Assembly (NCBI GenBank): GCA_937876465.1
Contig: CALEHV010000056.1
Span: 1 to 41,742, forward strand
DNA length: 41,742 nucleotides
Direction of reading: 5' to 3'
Source of the DNA: an uncultured Bacillota bacterium
GTDB taxonomy: Bacteria > Bacillota_I > Bacilli_A > RFN20 > CAG-826
Part shown: piece after piece, positions 1 through 8,800 of the stretch
Position numbering within the stretch: the first letter of the stretch is position 1
How the letters are laid out: each line of letters begins with the position of its first letter
The notes under the pieces: generated by a model
The model's database searches: none
Told to the model about the DNA's origin: nothing
The model's input: only the letters and a program-made list of their open reading frames with translations
Program-made: the position numbers and the translations under genes

Positions 1-74
1 CAGTAGAACCATATTTATTTTATCTAAAATGTTGCAACGACTTTGTCAAATAACATTTATCACAATTTTGCAAA

Positions 75-103
75 CAAAAAACATTCCTTAAATGGAATGT
101 TTT
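75..103 (-). terminator. Rho-independent terminator after the first lipoprotein gene
   Basis: An inverted repeat (acattcc ... ggaatgt, extended by flanking A/T pairs) has a 6-nt loop and, read on the minus strand, is followed by a T-rich run. It lies 25 bp past the stop codon of the lipoprotein gene at 128-1756. The first 74 bases of the window hold nothing else I can support. Confidence 0.75.
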
Positions 104-127
104 AAGTATTAAATATTTATAGTTAAA

Positions 128-1756
128 TTATAGATTTGCAGCATGAATTTCAACTAATGATAAACCGTTAGTTGGGTTGAAGAATGGTTGTCCTGTTGCA
201 GGATCAATTGCGCCTTCATACTTAAGTTCAGTTTCGCTATCAGCAACAAACGACCATAAGTATAATTCGTGACGTTCATCTACAAGTGCTTCTAAGTGCT
301 TTGGAACATCAGTACAGTCTTGTTCTTCAAGATGTCCAAATCCACAAATAGCAACATCCCCTTTAGCATAAATATTGGAATTAATAAACTTCATAACTGG
401 TTCAAATTCTCTTCCAATATCTTGAGCACCATGAATCGAAGTACGTATTGCAACCCCTTCTCCTACTTCGGCCTCAACATTAGAGTTAACAAAGTTGAGC
501 ATGAAAGCATGAACGGCTTCGCCGACATTAGCATATGCAGTAAGAGAACTATCAATTAAATTGATAGTAGTATCAACTGTTGTTATTGCATATCCTTCAT
601 CACAAGTTGCTCTAACATCACAACCTGAGAAATGCATAACATCATATGTAGAAATACCAAAACCTTCGCCATATGCAGAAATTACTGTGCTATAACCGCT
701 ATCAGTACGATGTCCATATGCATTCAACCAGTCTATGTACAATCCTGTATCAAGACCCTTAACATCCATGCAAGTGTCAATAACATTTAAAACTGTAACA
801 ATAGCACCACAATCGAAGCCTTCGATTCTGAAATATGAATCTTTCATAGTTGCATTATTGGCACAAATGCCAACACTTCCAGACATCATTGCTAGACCAT
901 TAAACAAATTAATATCGCTATTGTTGATTTCTAATTCTTTAGAATAGATACCATAATCAGACAAATCATTAGATTCAAAGTAAACGCTATTGATTTCTGT
1001 TTTTCCTCTCATGTTCATAATGATTGAAACATCAGCTTCAGCAAATGTTGCAGCAGATGATCCTTCAATATTTAAAACGCCGCCTTCGCTAGGGCATACG
1101 AAAACAGAATCTTCTTCGTCTTCCTTATCACAAACAAAGTAATTGTCATTGCTCATCTTAATATTTAAAGTACCACCACCAGTCCAACCAATCATACCTT
1201 TAAGAACTACTTCTTCATCATCGATGTTGGCTTTGAATTCATGTAAACCAATCTTTTCAGCAACTAAAGTTGCTTGGTTTAAATATAATGTGTTTGACTC
1301 AAAATCATACACAATATTGCCTTTTTCCTTTTTGCCAATATAATGCATGTAGTCTAATGTGGAATAGTCACCACTTTTTCCGATTTTGTTATTTCCGATA
1401 TACAAATAACCTTGTTCATCAGCTTCAACTTTAATGTCAAGTGCTTTTGTAGCTTTAACTGTAACTTCACCAGATAAACGATTTTCATTAACGGTATAGA
1501 TATAATCTACGTTTTTAATTAAAACTTGATTTCCAGAAGTAATCTTTACATCTGTTGGTAACAAATAGCCCTCTTTAGGAAGTAACTTTAAAGTTACATA
1601 TTCGTTTTCATCAACATCAATTGATAATGAATTTTCTAAGTTTACAGAACAATTAGTGCATTCAACATTAAAACGATATTGCTTTGGAGCTGCTGGTGAG
1701 CAACTTGCTAAAAATGCACCGGTTAATACTCCTAAAACTAAAAGTTTTTTCTTCAT
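128..1756 (-). CDS. Surface lipoprotein, parallel beta-helix-like
   Basis: This is an unrecognised exported lipoprotein of 542 aa. The N-terminus has a lysine-rich start, a hydrophobic stretch and the lipobox LASC with Cys19 as the predicted lipid anchor, so it should sit on the outer face of the membrane. From about residue 200 to 470 there are many short strands spaced about 20-25 residues apart with an N/D-S-x-I/V/L pattern (INNSDINL, MKDSYF, IDSSLTAY, FVNSNVEA, FINSNIYA). This ladder of small polar turns and alternating hydrophobics is typical of right-handed beta-helix proteins, many of which bind or cleave carbohydrate. No catalytic motif is visible, so I give no enzyme activity. An AAAGGA ribosome site lies just before the ATG. 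It follows the lipase-like lipoprotein on the same strand with a terminator-like hairpin between. Confidence 0.75.
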   Translation of the reverse strand: MKKKLLVLGVLTGAFLASCSPAAPKQYRFNVECTNCSVNLENSLSIDVDENEYVTLKLLPKEGYLLPTDVKITSGNQVLIKNVDYIYTVNENRLSGEVTVKATKALDIKVEADEQGYLYIGNNKIGKSGDYSTLDYMHYIGKKEKGNIVYDFESNTLYLNQATLVAEKIGLHEFKANIDDEEVVLKGMIGWTGGGTLNIKMSNDNYFVCDKEDEEDSVFVCPSEGGVLNIEGSSAATFAEADVSIIMNMRGKTEINSVYFESNDLSDYGIYSKELEINNSDINLFNGLAMMSGSVGICANNATMKDSYFRIEGFDCGAIVTVLNVIDTCMDVKGLDTGLYIDWLNAYGHRTDSGYSTVISAYGEGFGISTYDVMHFSGCDVRATCDEGYAITTVDTTINLIDSSLTAYANVGEAVHAFMLNFVNSNVEAEVGEGVAIRTSIHGAQDIGREFEPVMKFINSNIYAKGDVAICGFGHLEEQDCTDVPKHLEALVDERHELYLWSFVADSETELKYEGAIDPATGQPFFNPTNGLSLVEIHAANL

Positions 1757-1788
1757 ATTTTTATCCTTTCAAAAATTAAAATAAATAA

Positions 1789-1818
1789 ACAAATGAAATG
1801 AATTTTTTATTCATTTGT
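1789..1818 (-). terminator. Probable terminator between two lipoprotein genes
   Basis: A 9-bp inverted repeat (acaaatgaa / ttcatttgt) with a 12-nt AT-rich loop is followed on the minus strand by a T-rich tail. It lies 50 bp after the stop of the lipase-like gene and before the ribosome site of the next lipoprotein gene. The stem is AT-rich, so termination may be partial. Confidence 0.5.
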
Positions 1819-1868
1819 CCTTGCGATTTCTATTTTATATCTTTTCTATTCTTTTTGATAGGAATAGT

Positions 1869-3386
1869 TTACTCTGACAAAGGGGCTGCAAATTTTGCAG
1901 TTATAACAGTTCCAAGTCCGCCATGAGTTCTCATCATTTGAGGATAAGCGTTGAGAATATCTTCGATTCCAACTCCTTCTTCAAGGAATGCTTCAATAAT
2001 TATTGATTTAATTCTAGATAATATTTCGTCGTATTTTGAAAGTAATTGTAACAATACATCAATGTCAAAAGTACCTCCTGAAATCTCTTCAGTTATTTGA
2101 CGAACTAGAGCAATAAATACGCAAGGTCTAACTTGAATTTTTACTTCATATGGATCTCCATCATCAACTGGAGCAACAATTTCAGTTTTATAGCATTTTT
2201 TAATAGTCTCATCTTTAACTTTTGCTTTAAGACTATTAATAAATTCGTTTGCCTCTTCTAAAGAATCAAACTCATGAATGTCGGTACTCTCATCAATTGG
2301 AGCAAATTCATATACTGCTTGTCTTGTTGGAGCTAATTTAAACAAGAAACTTTTTAAAAAGTTTGTAATTGCTGTTGGAGCTCCTGGATATTCATCTTTT
2401 AAAATGTTTTTAAAGTATTCTGCATTTTTTGCATGTGAGAAATAGAGTTTGTTTCCATATAAATCAAAGCCCCATTTTTTCAAAGGAACTTCGCTAACTA
2501 AATCTTCTTCGCAAATAAGATTAAAAATACTCTTATATGATTCCAATTTTGTCTTATCGGTTTCGGCTGTAGATAATGGAGTATTATAATAATAATACAA
2601 TCCTTTAATTTCAGGATTTCTATCTGTAATCTTTTTGCCTACAAGGTTCATTATTCCTCCACCACGGGAATGGCCGCATCCAAAGAAACAAGTTTCAAAA
2701 TCTTTATCCTTATGATCGCTAATATATTGAGTTACGTGTTGATAAACTCTTTCTCCTGTTGCAGAAAAGCCTTTATGATCCTTTTTGTCTTGCCAATCCG
2801 GGCAGTCACCAAAAACTTCCTTACAGTCTTCGCTATCGTAGCCAACATCAAAGTTGCTAAACCAACCAGTTGATTCAAGATAGCCATGAATTGATGCAAA
2901 GAAGAATTGATATTTTTTGCCTTCAATAACTGCTTTATGATTTCCCAAATAAATGCCGCATTTGTCGTTTGGATTATCAGTAAAACCTACTGTTGTATAA
3001 GTGATATCGGACATTCCAAATTGATTATAAATAGGAAATAATCTAGTTTTTTCTGAATCATATTTATCATTTTGAATTTGAGTACGTCCATCATCATAAG
3101 TATCAAATATAAAAGTTGCACCAATTTGAGCTACTTGTGGATTAAATGATGGTATACCATCATTAATAAAGTTTCGATAATCCATAACTAACTCGACCGG
3201 ATTAGTATTTTGATCGTTAACAACATCCTTATAAATTGCATTATATTTATTGCTTGTTGGATTTGGGTCAATCGAATTGTAAAGTCCGTCAAAATCCGTA
3301 TCAGTGTAATCGAAAGGTCTGTTGTTACATCCTGCTAAGCAAGAAAATGCTAAAGGAATTAAAATTAAAAAACATTTTTTATTCAT
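1869..3386 (-). CDS. Lipase-like alpha/beta-hydrolase lipoprotein
   Basis: A 505-aa exported protein with lipobox LAGC (Cys20 as anchor). A DTDFDGLYNSIDPNP stretch at about 28-42 resembles the Asp-rich calcium-binding thrombospondin type 3 repeat. The motif GHSRGG at residues 238-243 is a nucleophile elbow with Ser240, as in class 3 lipases, and EEDLVSEVP near residue 295 fits the following Asp of the triad (D-x-V-x-x-P). A C-terminal His (for example in MRTHGG) could complete the triad; this last step is inference. Together these suggest a cell-surface esterase or lipase of unknown substrate. AAGGAT precedes the ATG. It is divergent from the amidohydrolase lipoprotein, sharing a 57-bp AT-rich promoter region. 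Confidence 0.7.
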   Translation of the reverse strand: MNKKCFLILIPLAFSCLAGCNNRPFDYTDTDFDGLYNSIDPNPTSNKYNAIYKDVVNDQNTNPVELVMDYRNFINDGIPSFNPQVAQIGATFIFDTYDDGRTQIQNDKYDSEKTRLFPIYNQFGMSDITYTTVGFTDNPNDKCGIYLGNHKAVIEGKKYQFFFASIHGYLESTGWFSNFDVGYDSEDCKEVFGDCPDWQDKKDHKGFSATGERVYQHVTQYISDHKDKDFETCFFGCGHSRGGGIMNLVGKKITDRNPEIKGLYYYYNTPLSTAETDKTKLESYKSIFNLICEEDLVSEVPLKKWGFDLYGNKLYFSHAKNAEYFKNILKDEYPGAPTAITNFLKSFLFKLAPTRQAVYEFAPIDESTDIHEFDSLEEANEFINSLKAKVKDETIKKCYKTEIVAPVDDGDPYEVKIQVRPCVFIALVRQITEEISGGTFDIDVLLQLLSKYDEILSRIKSIIIEAFLEEGVGIEDILNAYPQMMRTHGGLGTVITAKFAAPLSE

Positions 3387-3443
3387 TTTTATTTATCCTT
3401 ATAAATATTATTATTTATAATAATTTTATGAGGAATTAATCGA

Positions 3444-5303
3444 ATGAAAAAGAATTTAATATTATGTACTTTGCCTATAATTGCTTGCCTTGCTGGTTGT
3501 AACGGAAATAATCCAAGTGAAGTCGCTGATAAAGTTATTTACGGGAATATCACTACAATGGATAGCAATAATTCAGAAGCTAAAGCAATAGCTGTAAAGG
3601 ATGGAAAAATTCTTAAGGTTGCTAAAGAAAGAAAAGATATTTCTTCTGTAATAGGGCCAAATACAGTTGAAGTAGATTATGGTTCAAACAACTATATTTA
3701 TCCAGGATTCATTGAAGGACATATGCACACAATGTTTGCGGGATATAGAGCTATTGGACAAGCAAACGTTAACGACGTTATCCCTGCAAATCCTCAACGA
3801 TATAAAGAAATTATTACTAAATTTATTAATGAACATCCTGAAAAAGAGATGTATTTAACATGTGGATGGGTCGAAGATAACAATCCTGAAATATGCAAAA
3901 AACTTCTTGATGAAATTTGTCCTAATAAACCACTTGTATTAAATACGTGTGGAGGACATTCGATTTTATGTAATACAAAGGCTTTAGAACATTTTGGAGT
4001 TGATAAAGCATTCGCAGAAAAGTATGGTCCTTCATTAGTCCATGTTGATAAAGACGGAAATCCGGATGGCTATATTTGTGAAAATCCTGCTATTCAAATT
4101 CTAAAAGGATTTACGGTTTCTGTTTCGGATGCAAAAAGTTATATAGAAGATTTCCAAAAATTTGCATTCAAGAATGGTTTCACTTCTGTAGTAGATGCAG
4201 GAACTGAATTAATGTCAAAAAATGCACTTGATGCCCATGTTGAATTACAAAAAGAAGGCAAACTAAAACTTCGTACTTATTCATACATGATGGTTGAAGA
4301 TAATGTTGCAGATTCAAAAGCAAGAATTAAAGAAATTGTCGATTTTGCAAAGCAAAATAATGGCGAATATTTTGATGTTATTGGAGCAAAGGTTTTTCTT
4401 GATGGTGTTTTAGAAGCCCGTACATCTTGGTTAATTGAAGATTATAAGGATGTAAAAGAAGGCGAACATTACCACGGGTTAGAACGTTTTAATAATAAAG
4501 AAAAAATGGTTGAACTCATTACAGAGGCTTCAAAAAATAATCTTGCAGTTCACTCTCACTCAGAAGGTGATGGAGCCACAAAATTCTTTATAGATTGCAT
4601 TGAGGAATCACAAAAAACTACTCATAACTTAGATCAAAGAAATGCTGCTGCTCACTTACACTTTGTTGACGATAATTATTTCCAAAAATTCGCTGATACA
4701 AACACAATTGCTGTAGTGCCTCCTCTTTGGACACCAAAGATTAGTCTTACTTACGATAAAGAATGTGGCTATATTGGCAAAGAAAAGTATGCTAAATCTT
4801 ATCCAATCAAATCATTTATTGATAAAGGCGTTAAAACTGTTTTCCATACAGATTTCCCTGTAAGCCCATCATTTAGTGCACCTATGAGTGTTTATTCTGC
4901 TCAAGAACGCTGCTTTCCAGCATTTATTGGAGAAATGGGCGGACCAGGTAGCGTGAATAATCCAACTGAGAAAATTAATAGAAGACAAGCTATTGCAGCA
5001 ATGACAACAGATGCTGCATATATGGTTCATCAGGAAGATAGACTTGGTTCAATTGAAGTAGGCAAAATTGCAAACTTATCAATATTTGATATGGATTTAA
5101 TTAACACAAATGTTGATTACCTTCCATTTGCTAGTACTGTCGCTACAGTTATCGATGGCGAAGAAGTTTATAGAAACGAAAACATTATTTATGAAGAAGT
5201 CTTCGCTAATATTTACCGACTTATTATGGAGTTAATTTATAATCCAAAATACGATTGGGATGATGACCCATATTGGACAGAATTACTATTTAATGAAGAC
5301 TAA
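3444..5303 (+). CDS. YtcJ-like metal-dependent amidohydrolase, predicted lipoprotein
   Basis: A 619-aa member of the amidohydrolase superfamily (Amidohydro_3/YtcJ type), which hydrolyses C-N bonds in compounds not known here. Visible metal site residues are H93-M-H95 in the GHMH motif after the first small beta domain, Lys316 in GAKVFLDG, H370 and H372 in HSHSEGDG, a further His at 404-406 and Asp470 in HTDFPVSP. A late DRLGSIEVGKIANL segment returns to the N-terminal composite domain, as usual in the family. Unusually for this mostly cytoplasmic family, the N-terminus is a clear lipoprotein signal (LAGC, Cys19). An AGGA ribosome site precedes the ATG. It is followed by an odd GC-rich hairpin and a terminator. 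Confidence 0.85.
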   Translation: MKKNLILCTLPIIACLAGCNGNNPSEVADKVIYGNITTMDSNNSEAKAIAVKDGKILKVAKERKDISSVIGPNTVEVDYGSNNYIYPGFIEGHMHTMFAGYRAIGQANVNDVIPANPQRYKEIITKFINEHPEKEMYLTCGWVEDNNPEICKKLLDEICPNKPLVLNTCGGHSILCNTKALEHFGVDKAFAEKYGPSLVHVDKDGNPDGYICENPAIQILKGFTVSVSDAKSYIEDFQKFAFKNGFTSVVDAGTELMSKNALDAHVELQKEGKLKLRTYSYMMVEDNVADSKARIKEIVDFAKQNNGEYFDVIGAKVFLDGVLEARTSWLIEDYKDVKEGEHYHGLERFNNKEKMVELITEASKNNLAVHSHSEGDGATKFFIDCIEESQKTTHNLDQRNAAAHLHFVDDNYFQKFADTNTIAVVPPLWTPKISLTYDKECGYIGKEKYAKSYPIKSFIDKGVKTVFHTDFPVSPSFSAPMSVYSAQERCFPAFIGEMGGPGSVNNPTEKINRRQAIAAMTTDAAYMVHQEDRLGSIEVGKIANLSIFDMDLINTNVDYLPFASTVATVIDGEEVYRNENIIYEEVFANIYRLIMELIYNPKYDWDDDPYWTELLFNED

Positions 5304-5326
5304 TTTGTAAACTATAAATAGTATAA

Positions 5327-5374
5327 GGGTTGAGATATTCTGCCGTTCACCGCCGCAGAAGAATTGAACCGACC
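5327..5374 (+). other. Unexplained GC-rich hairpin in the 3' region of the amidohydrolase gene
   Basis: In otherwise AT-rich intergenic DNA a compact element can fold as ttctgc (5338-5343) with gcagaa (5355-5360) around an 11-nt loop containing ttcaccgcc, framed by ggtt (5328-5331) and aacc (5367-5370). It lies 24 bp after the stop codon and 6 bp before the terminator hairpin. No ORF uses it. It could be a 3'-UTR element or a small RNA ending at that terminator; strand is assumed to be plus because the nearest upstream gene is plus. Confidence 0.3.
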
Positions 5375-5379
5375 AAGTA

Positions 5380-5410
5380 AAAAGCCAAGCTTTTGAGCTT
5401 GGCTTTTAAA
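5380..5410 (+). terminator. Bidirectional-looking terminator after the amidohydrolase gene
   Basis: A perfect 11-bp stem (aaaagccaagc / gcttggctttt) with a 6-nt loop lies 76 bp after the amidohydrolase stop. The A-rich left arm and T-rich right arm mean it could stop transcription from either side. Confidence 0.85.
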
Positions 5411-5460
5411 CTATGTATATGTCTAACTTTGACTTTTATTTTTTATATATATAGTATGTG

Positions 5461-5497
5461 AAAAATAAAAACGACATCTTGTGTTTACAAAATGTCG
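5461..5497 (-). terminator. Terminator after tRNA-Ala
   Basis: Inverted repeat cgacatctt / aaatgtcg with an 8-9-nt loop; on the minus strand it is followed by TTTTT-A-TTTT. It is 12 bp past the CCA end of tRNA-Ala. Confidence 0.8.
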
Positions 5498-5509
5498 CAT
5501 TATTTTCTC

Positions 5510-5585
5510 TGGTGGACCTGATGGGGATCGAACCCACTACCTCTTCCATGCCATGGAAGCGCTCTCCCAGGTGAGCTACAGGCCC
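5510..5585 (-). tRNA. tRNA-Ala (anticodon GGC)
   Basis: Read on the minus strand this 76-nt gene folds into a full cloverleaf: acceptor GGGCCTG/CAGGTCC, D stem GCTC/GAGC, anticodon stem CTTCC/GGAAG with loop ATGGCAT, T stem with TTCGATC loop, discriminator A and encoded CCA. The G3-U70 wobble pair in the acceptor stem is the alanine identity element and agrees with the GGC anticodon (codons GCC/GCU). It has its own candidate promoter, because a terminator separates it from the upstream tRNA pair. Confidence 0.95.
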
Positions 5586-5609
5586 TGAGCAATTTTAATA
5601 ACGAAATAT

Positions 5610-5638
5610 ATATTACTTATATAAAAATACTTTTACAA
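5610..5638 (-). promoter_or_regulatory. Candidate promoter of tRNA-Ala
   Basis: On the minus strand TTGTAA and TAATAT are separated by 17 nt, 24 nt before the tRNA 5' end and downstream of the terminator of the preceding tRNA pair. Each box matches four of six consensus bases, so support is moderate. Confidence 0.45.
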
Positions 5639-5656
5639 GTAAATTAATGAAAACAA

Positions 5657-5685
5657 AAGAAAAAAGATGACACAAGAATCATCTT
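5657..5685 (-). terminator. Terminator after tRNA-Arg
   Basis: A 7-bp stem (aagatga / tcatctt) with an 8-nt loop is followed on the minus strand by a run of six T. It ends the tRNA-Pro/tRNA-Arg unit 12 bp after the CCA of tRNA-Arg. Confidence 0.8.
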
Positions 5686-5697
5686 AATTCGTTTTTG

Positions 5698-5775
5698 TGG
5701 CGCGCCCGATGGGACTTGAACTCATGACCTTTCCCTTAGGAGGGGAATGCTCTAATCCATCTGAGCTACGGGCGC
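5698..5775 (-). tRNA. tRNA-Arg (anticodon CCT)
   Basis: A 78-nt cloverleaf on the minus strand: acceptor GCGCCCG/CGGGCGC, D stem GCTC/GAGC, anticodon stem TTCCC/GGGAA with loop CTCCTAA, T loop TTCAAGT, discriminator G and encoded CCA. The T stem has one A-C mismatch. The anticodon CCT reads the arginine codon AGG. It is only 5 nt downstream of tRNA-Pro, so the two are surely one transcript. Confidence 0.93.
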
Positions 5776-5780
5776 CTAAC

Positions 5781-5856
5781 TGGTCGGAGCAGCGGGAATC
5801 GAACCCGCGACCTCATAGTCCCGAACCATGCGCACTACCAACTGTGCTATGCCCCG
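5781..5856 (-). tRNA. tRNA-Pro (anticodon CGG)
   Basis: A 76-nt cloverleaf on the minus strand: acceptor CGGGGCA/TGCTCCG, D stem GCAC/GTGC, anticodon stem CATGG/CTATG with loop TTCGGGA, T stem GCGGG/CCCGC, discriminator A and encoded CCA. Anticodon CGG reads CCG, and the G after it is the usual base at position 37 of proline tRNAs. Its 5' end is 15 bp after the polC stop with no T-run between, so it is probably cut out of the polC transcript. Confidence 0.93.
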
Positions 5857-5863
5857 ATTAGGA

Positions 5864-5883
5864 GGAGCAAATTAATTTGCTCC
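5864..5883 (-). other. Perfect hairpin across the polC stop codon
   Basis: A palindrome with 8-bp arms (ggagcaaa / tttgctcc) and loop TTAA places the polC TAA stop in the loop. No T-run follows on the minus strand, so it is not a typical terminator. A role in protecting the polC mRNA end or in processing towards tRNA-Pro is inference. Confidence 0.6.
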
Positions 5884-8800
5884 AAATCCGAAATCAAACA
5901 ATGTCATTTGTTCTGTTTCACCTAAGTCTTCTAAGACTTTAAGTTCTTCAAGTTTTTCTACGTTAGTTTGATTTAACTTAGTTTTCTTTAGAAGATCTTC
6001 TTTTGAAGTAAACTTATATCCACCGCTTCTTGCTTCAATAACGCTATTTGCAGCAGCTTCACCAAGACCTTCAATAACTGTAAATGGTGGGATTAATGCA
6101 CCATTTTCTTTATCTACAACAAAGTTTGTTGCATCTGATTTATAAAGATCAAGATTAGAAATCTTAAATCCACGTTGATACATCTCAATAGCAATCTTTA
6201 ACATTTCATAAATATCTTTCTCTTTTGGAGTGACTTTGATTGTTCTATCCTTGCTATTAATCTTGCGTTTCAATTCATCAAAACGATCTTCACAAGCTTG
6301 GAGGCCTCCAAGCATTGCTTTAATATCATAATCCTTTGAACGTACAGAGAACCATACGGCATAGAATTCTAATGGATGATAAATCTTAAAGTATCCAACA
6401 CGAACTGCTTGAGTAACATAAGCAACAGCGTGAGCCTTAGGGAACATGTAACGAATCTTATTACACGAATCAATGTACCATTGAGGTACCCCTTTAGCTA
6501 ACATTAAATTCATAAATTCTGGCTGGACTTTTTTACCTTTACGGACACTTTCCATGATTTTAAATGCAACGCTATTATCAAGGCCCATCTTAATTAAATA
6601 AGTCATAATATCATCACGACATCCGATAACTTCATTAATTGTGCATTGTCCTGATTTAAGTAAATCTTCAGCGTTGTGATCCCAAACCATTGTTCCGTGA
6701 GAAAGACCAGAGATAATAACTAAGTCAGCAAATGTTTTTGGTTTAGCAACAGCAAGTGTTTTTGCTGAAGTTTCTGTACCGAATTCTGGAATGCCAAGAA
6801 CACCGTTTTTAACACCTAAGTAATTTGAAGTCATATTTAAAGCTTTTTCAGAAGTAAATAATGACAAAACTTTCTTATCGTTTAATGGAATAGACTTAAT
6901 ATCAATTCCAGTTAAATTAGACATTTTCTTAAGCGCCATTGGGTCAACGTGACCTAAAAGGTCAAGTTTTAATAATGTTGCATCCAATCCACCATGGTAA
7001 TCAAAGTGAGTTGTTAACCATGTTTTTTCTTTATCATCTGATGGATATTGAATAGGTGTAAACTCAGTAATTTCCATTCCTTTTGGGAGAACTACAATAC
7101 CGCCTGGGTGTTGACCAGTTGTACGTTTAACATCAACACATTTACTTGCAATGTATGCAAGCATTGGTTGAGGAATAGTATTTGGATCGATTCCTTTTCT
7201 TTCAAAGAAACCTTTAACATAACCGAACGCAGTTTTATCCGCAACCGTTTCAATTGTGCCTGCTCTAAAGCAATTCTTTTCTCCGAAAATAACTTTTGTA
7301 TATTCGTGAGCTTGAGGTTGGAAATCACTTGGGAAGTTAAGGTCAATATCAGGAACTTTTTCGCCATTGAAACCTAAGAATGTTTCAAAAGGAATGTTTT
7401 GACCATCATGCCACATTTCTTCACCACAAACTGGACATTTTCTGTTAGGTAAATCAATACCAGAAAGAACATTCTTGTCCTCAATAAATTCATAATGTTT
7501 ACAATGAGGACATCGATAGAATGGAGGCAAAGGATTAACCTCAGTAATATCGTATAAGTGTGCAGCTAACGATGAACCGACAGATCCACGGGAGCCAACC
7601 ATATAGCCGTTTTCATTTGAATATTTGATAATTTCATGAGCAATTTTATAAGTCACTGCATAACCATTAGAAATGATACCGTTTAGCTCTTTTTCAAGAC
7701 GATCAATTATAAATTGAGGAATACTTTCTCCAAAATATTCATGGAGTCTTTCATAGCATGAATCTCTTAATTCTTTTGGAGAGTCACCTAAAACAGGTTG
7801 TCTAAGTTTTCCATCGAATGGAGTTACGTCCCCAATCATATCTGCAATCTTGTTTGTATTTGTTACAACATATTTATAAGCTTTTTCTTTGCCTAAGAAT
7901 TCAAAAGCATCAAGCATTTCTTGAGTCGAACGGAAATGTTGTTTTGGAGCAGGTCTATTGCCAACCCTTGCAAGTGGGTGGCTCTTTCCACCAATTCCTT
8001 TTGCACTAATAAAGATATCTCTTGTTAAAGAGTCTTTTGGATCTCTATAGTGAACATCTCCAGTAGCTACAACTATCTTTCCCAATTCCTCTGCAGCTTC
8101 AATTATATCTTTGATATATTGAATAATACTTTCTTCTGTTTCAGCACCAATTGTAACTAAGAACGAATAGTTTTCTGGAGGTTGAATTTCGATATAGTCG
8201 TAGAAGGCAATTTTTTCTTTTAGAACTGCTTTAGTACGTGTTCTTGCAGTATCAAAAACTTCACCATTTAAGCATGCCGAACCAACTAACAAATTCTCTC
8301 TCTTGCTATTAATCAATGTAATTGGAGATTTTGGAATATCAGCAAGATATGTTGTATGTGACTCAGTAATTATTTCGTAAAGAGCGTGGAGACCATCATT
8401 ATTCTTTGCTAAAACACAAACATGGCTTGGTCTCATATGCTTATACATATCAATTGAGCATTCAAGTTTAGCTAAATCGCTATGAAATAACTTTAAGTTG
8501 TCTTTTGTTAATCTATTTAACATTGCGACCCAAACTTCACTTAAAATCTCAGCATCGTAATCAGCACGGTGAGCATCATCGTCCGAATAAGAAGACAAAC
8601 CTAAATTACGAGACAATGCACCAAGAGTATGCTTGATACTGCTATGGAACATGTATCTAGATAAAGAAAGAGTATCAATACCTGGATTTTTAATGTGAGG
8701 TCTGTTCATTCTTTCTAATGCAGCATTTAAGAATCCAATATCGAAGTCAATGTTGTGCGAAACAACGATTGAATCTCCAAAGAAATCCAAAATTTTGTCG

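Noticed and set aside
5327..5380. Possible TPP riboswitch, because of TGAGAT and TTGAACC in the right order
   Set aside because: The P2 strand, the second sensor arm and the closing GCG-AGGGA part are missing, and no gene follows on that strand.
5360..5380. Possible tRNA T-arm remnant (gaattgaacc gacc resembles the complement of a T arm)
   Set aside because: The T stem does not pair and no acceptor or anticodon arm can be found around it.
7048..7377. 109-codon plus-strand ORF inside polC
   Set aside because: It is a shadow of the highly conserved polC palm-domain frame, with no ribosome site and odd composition.
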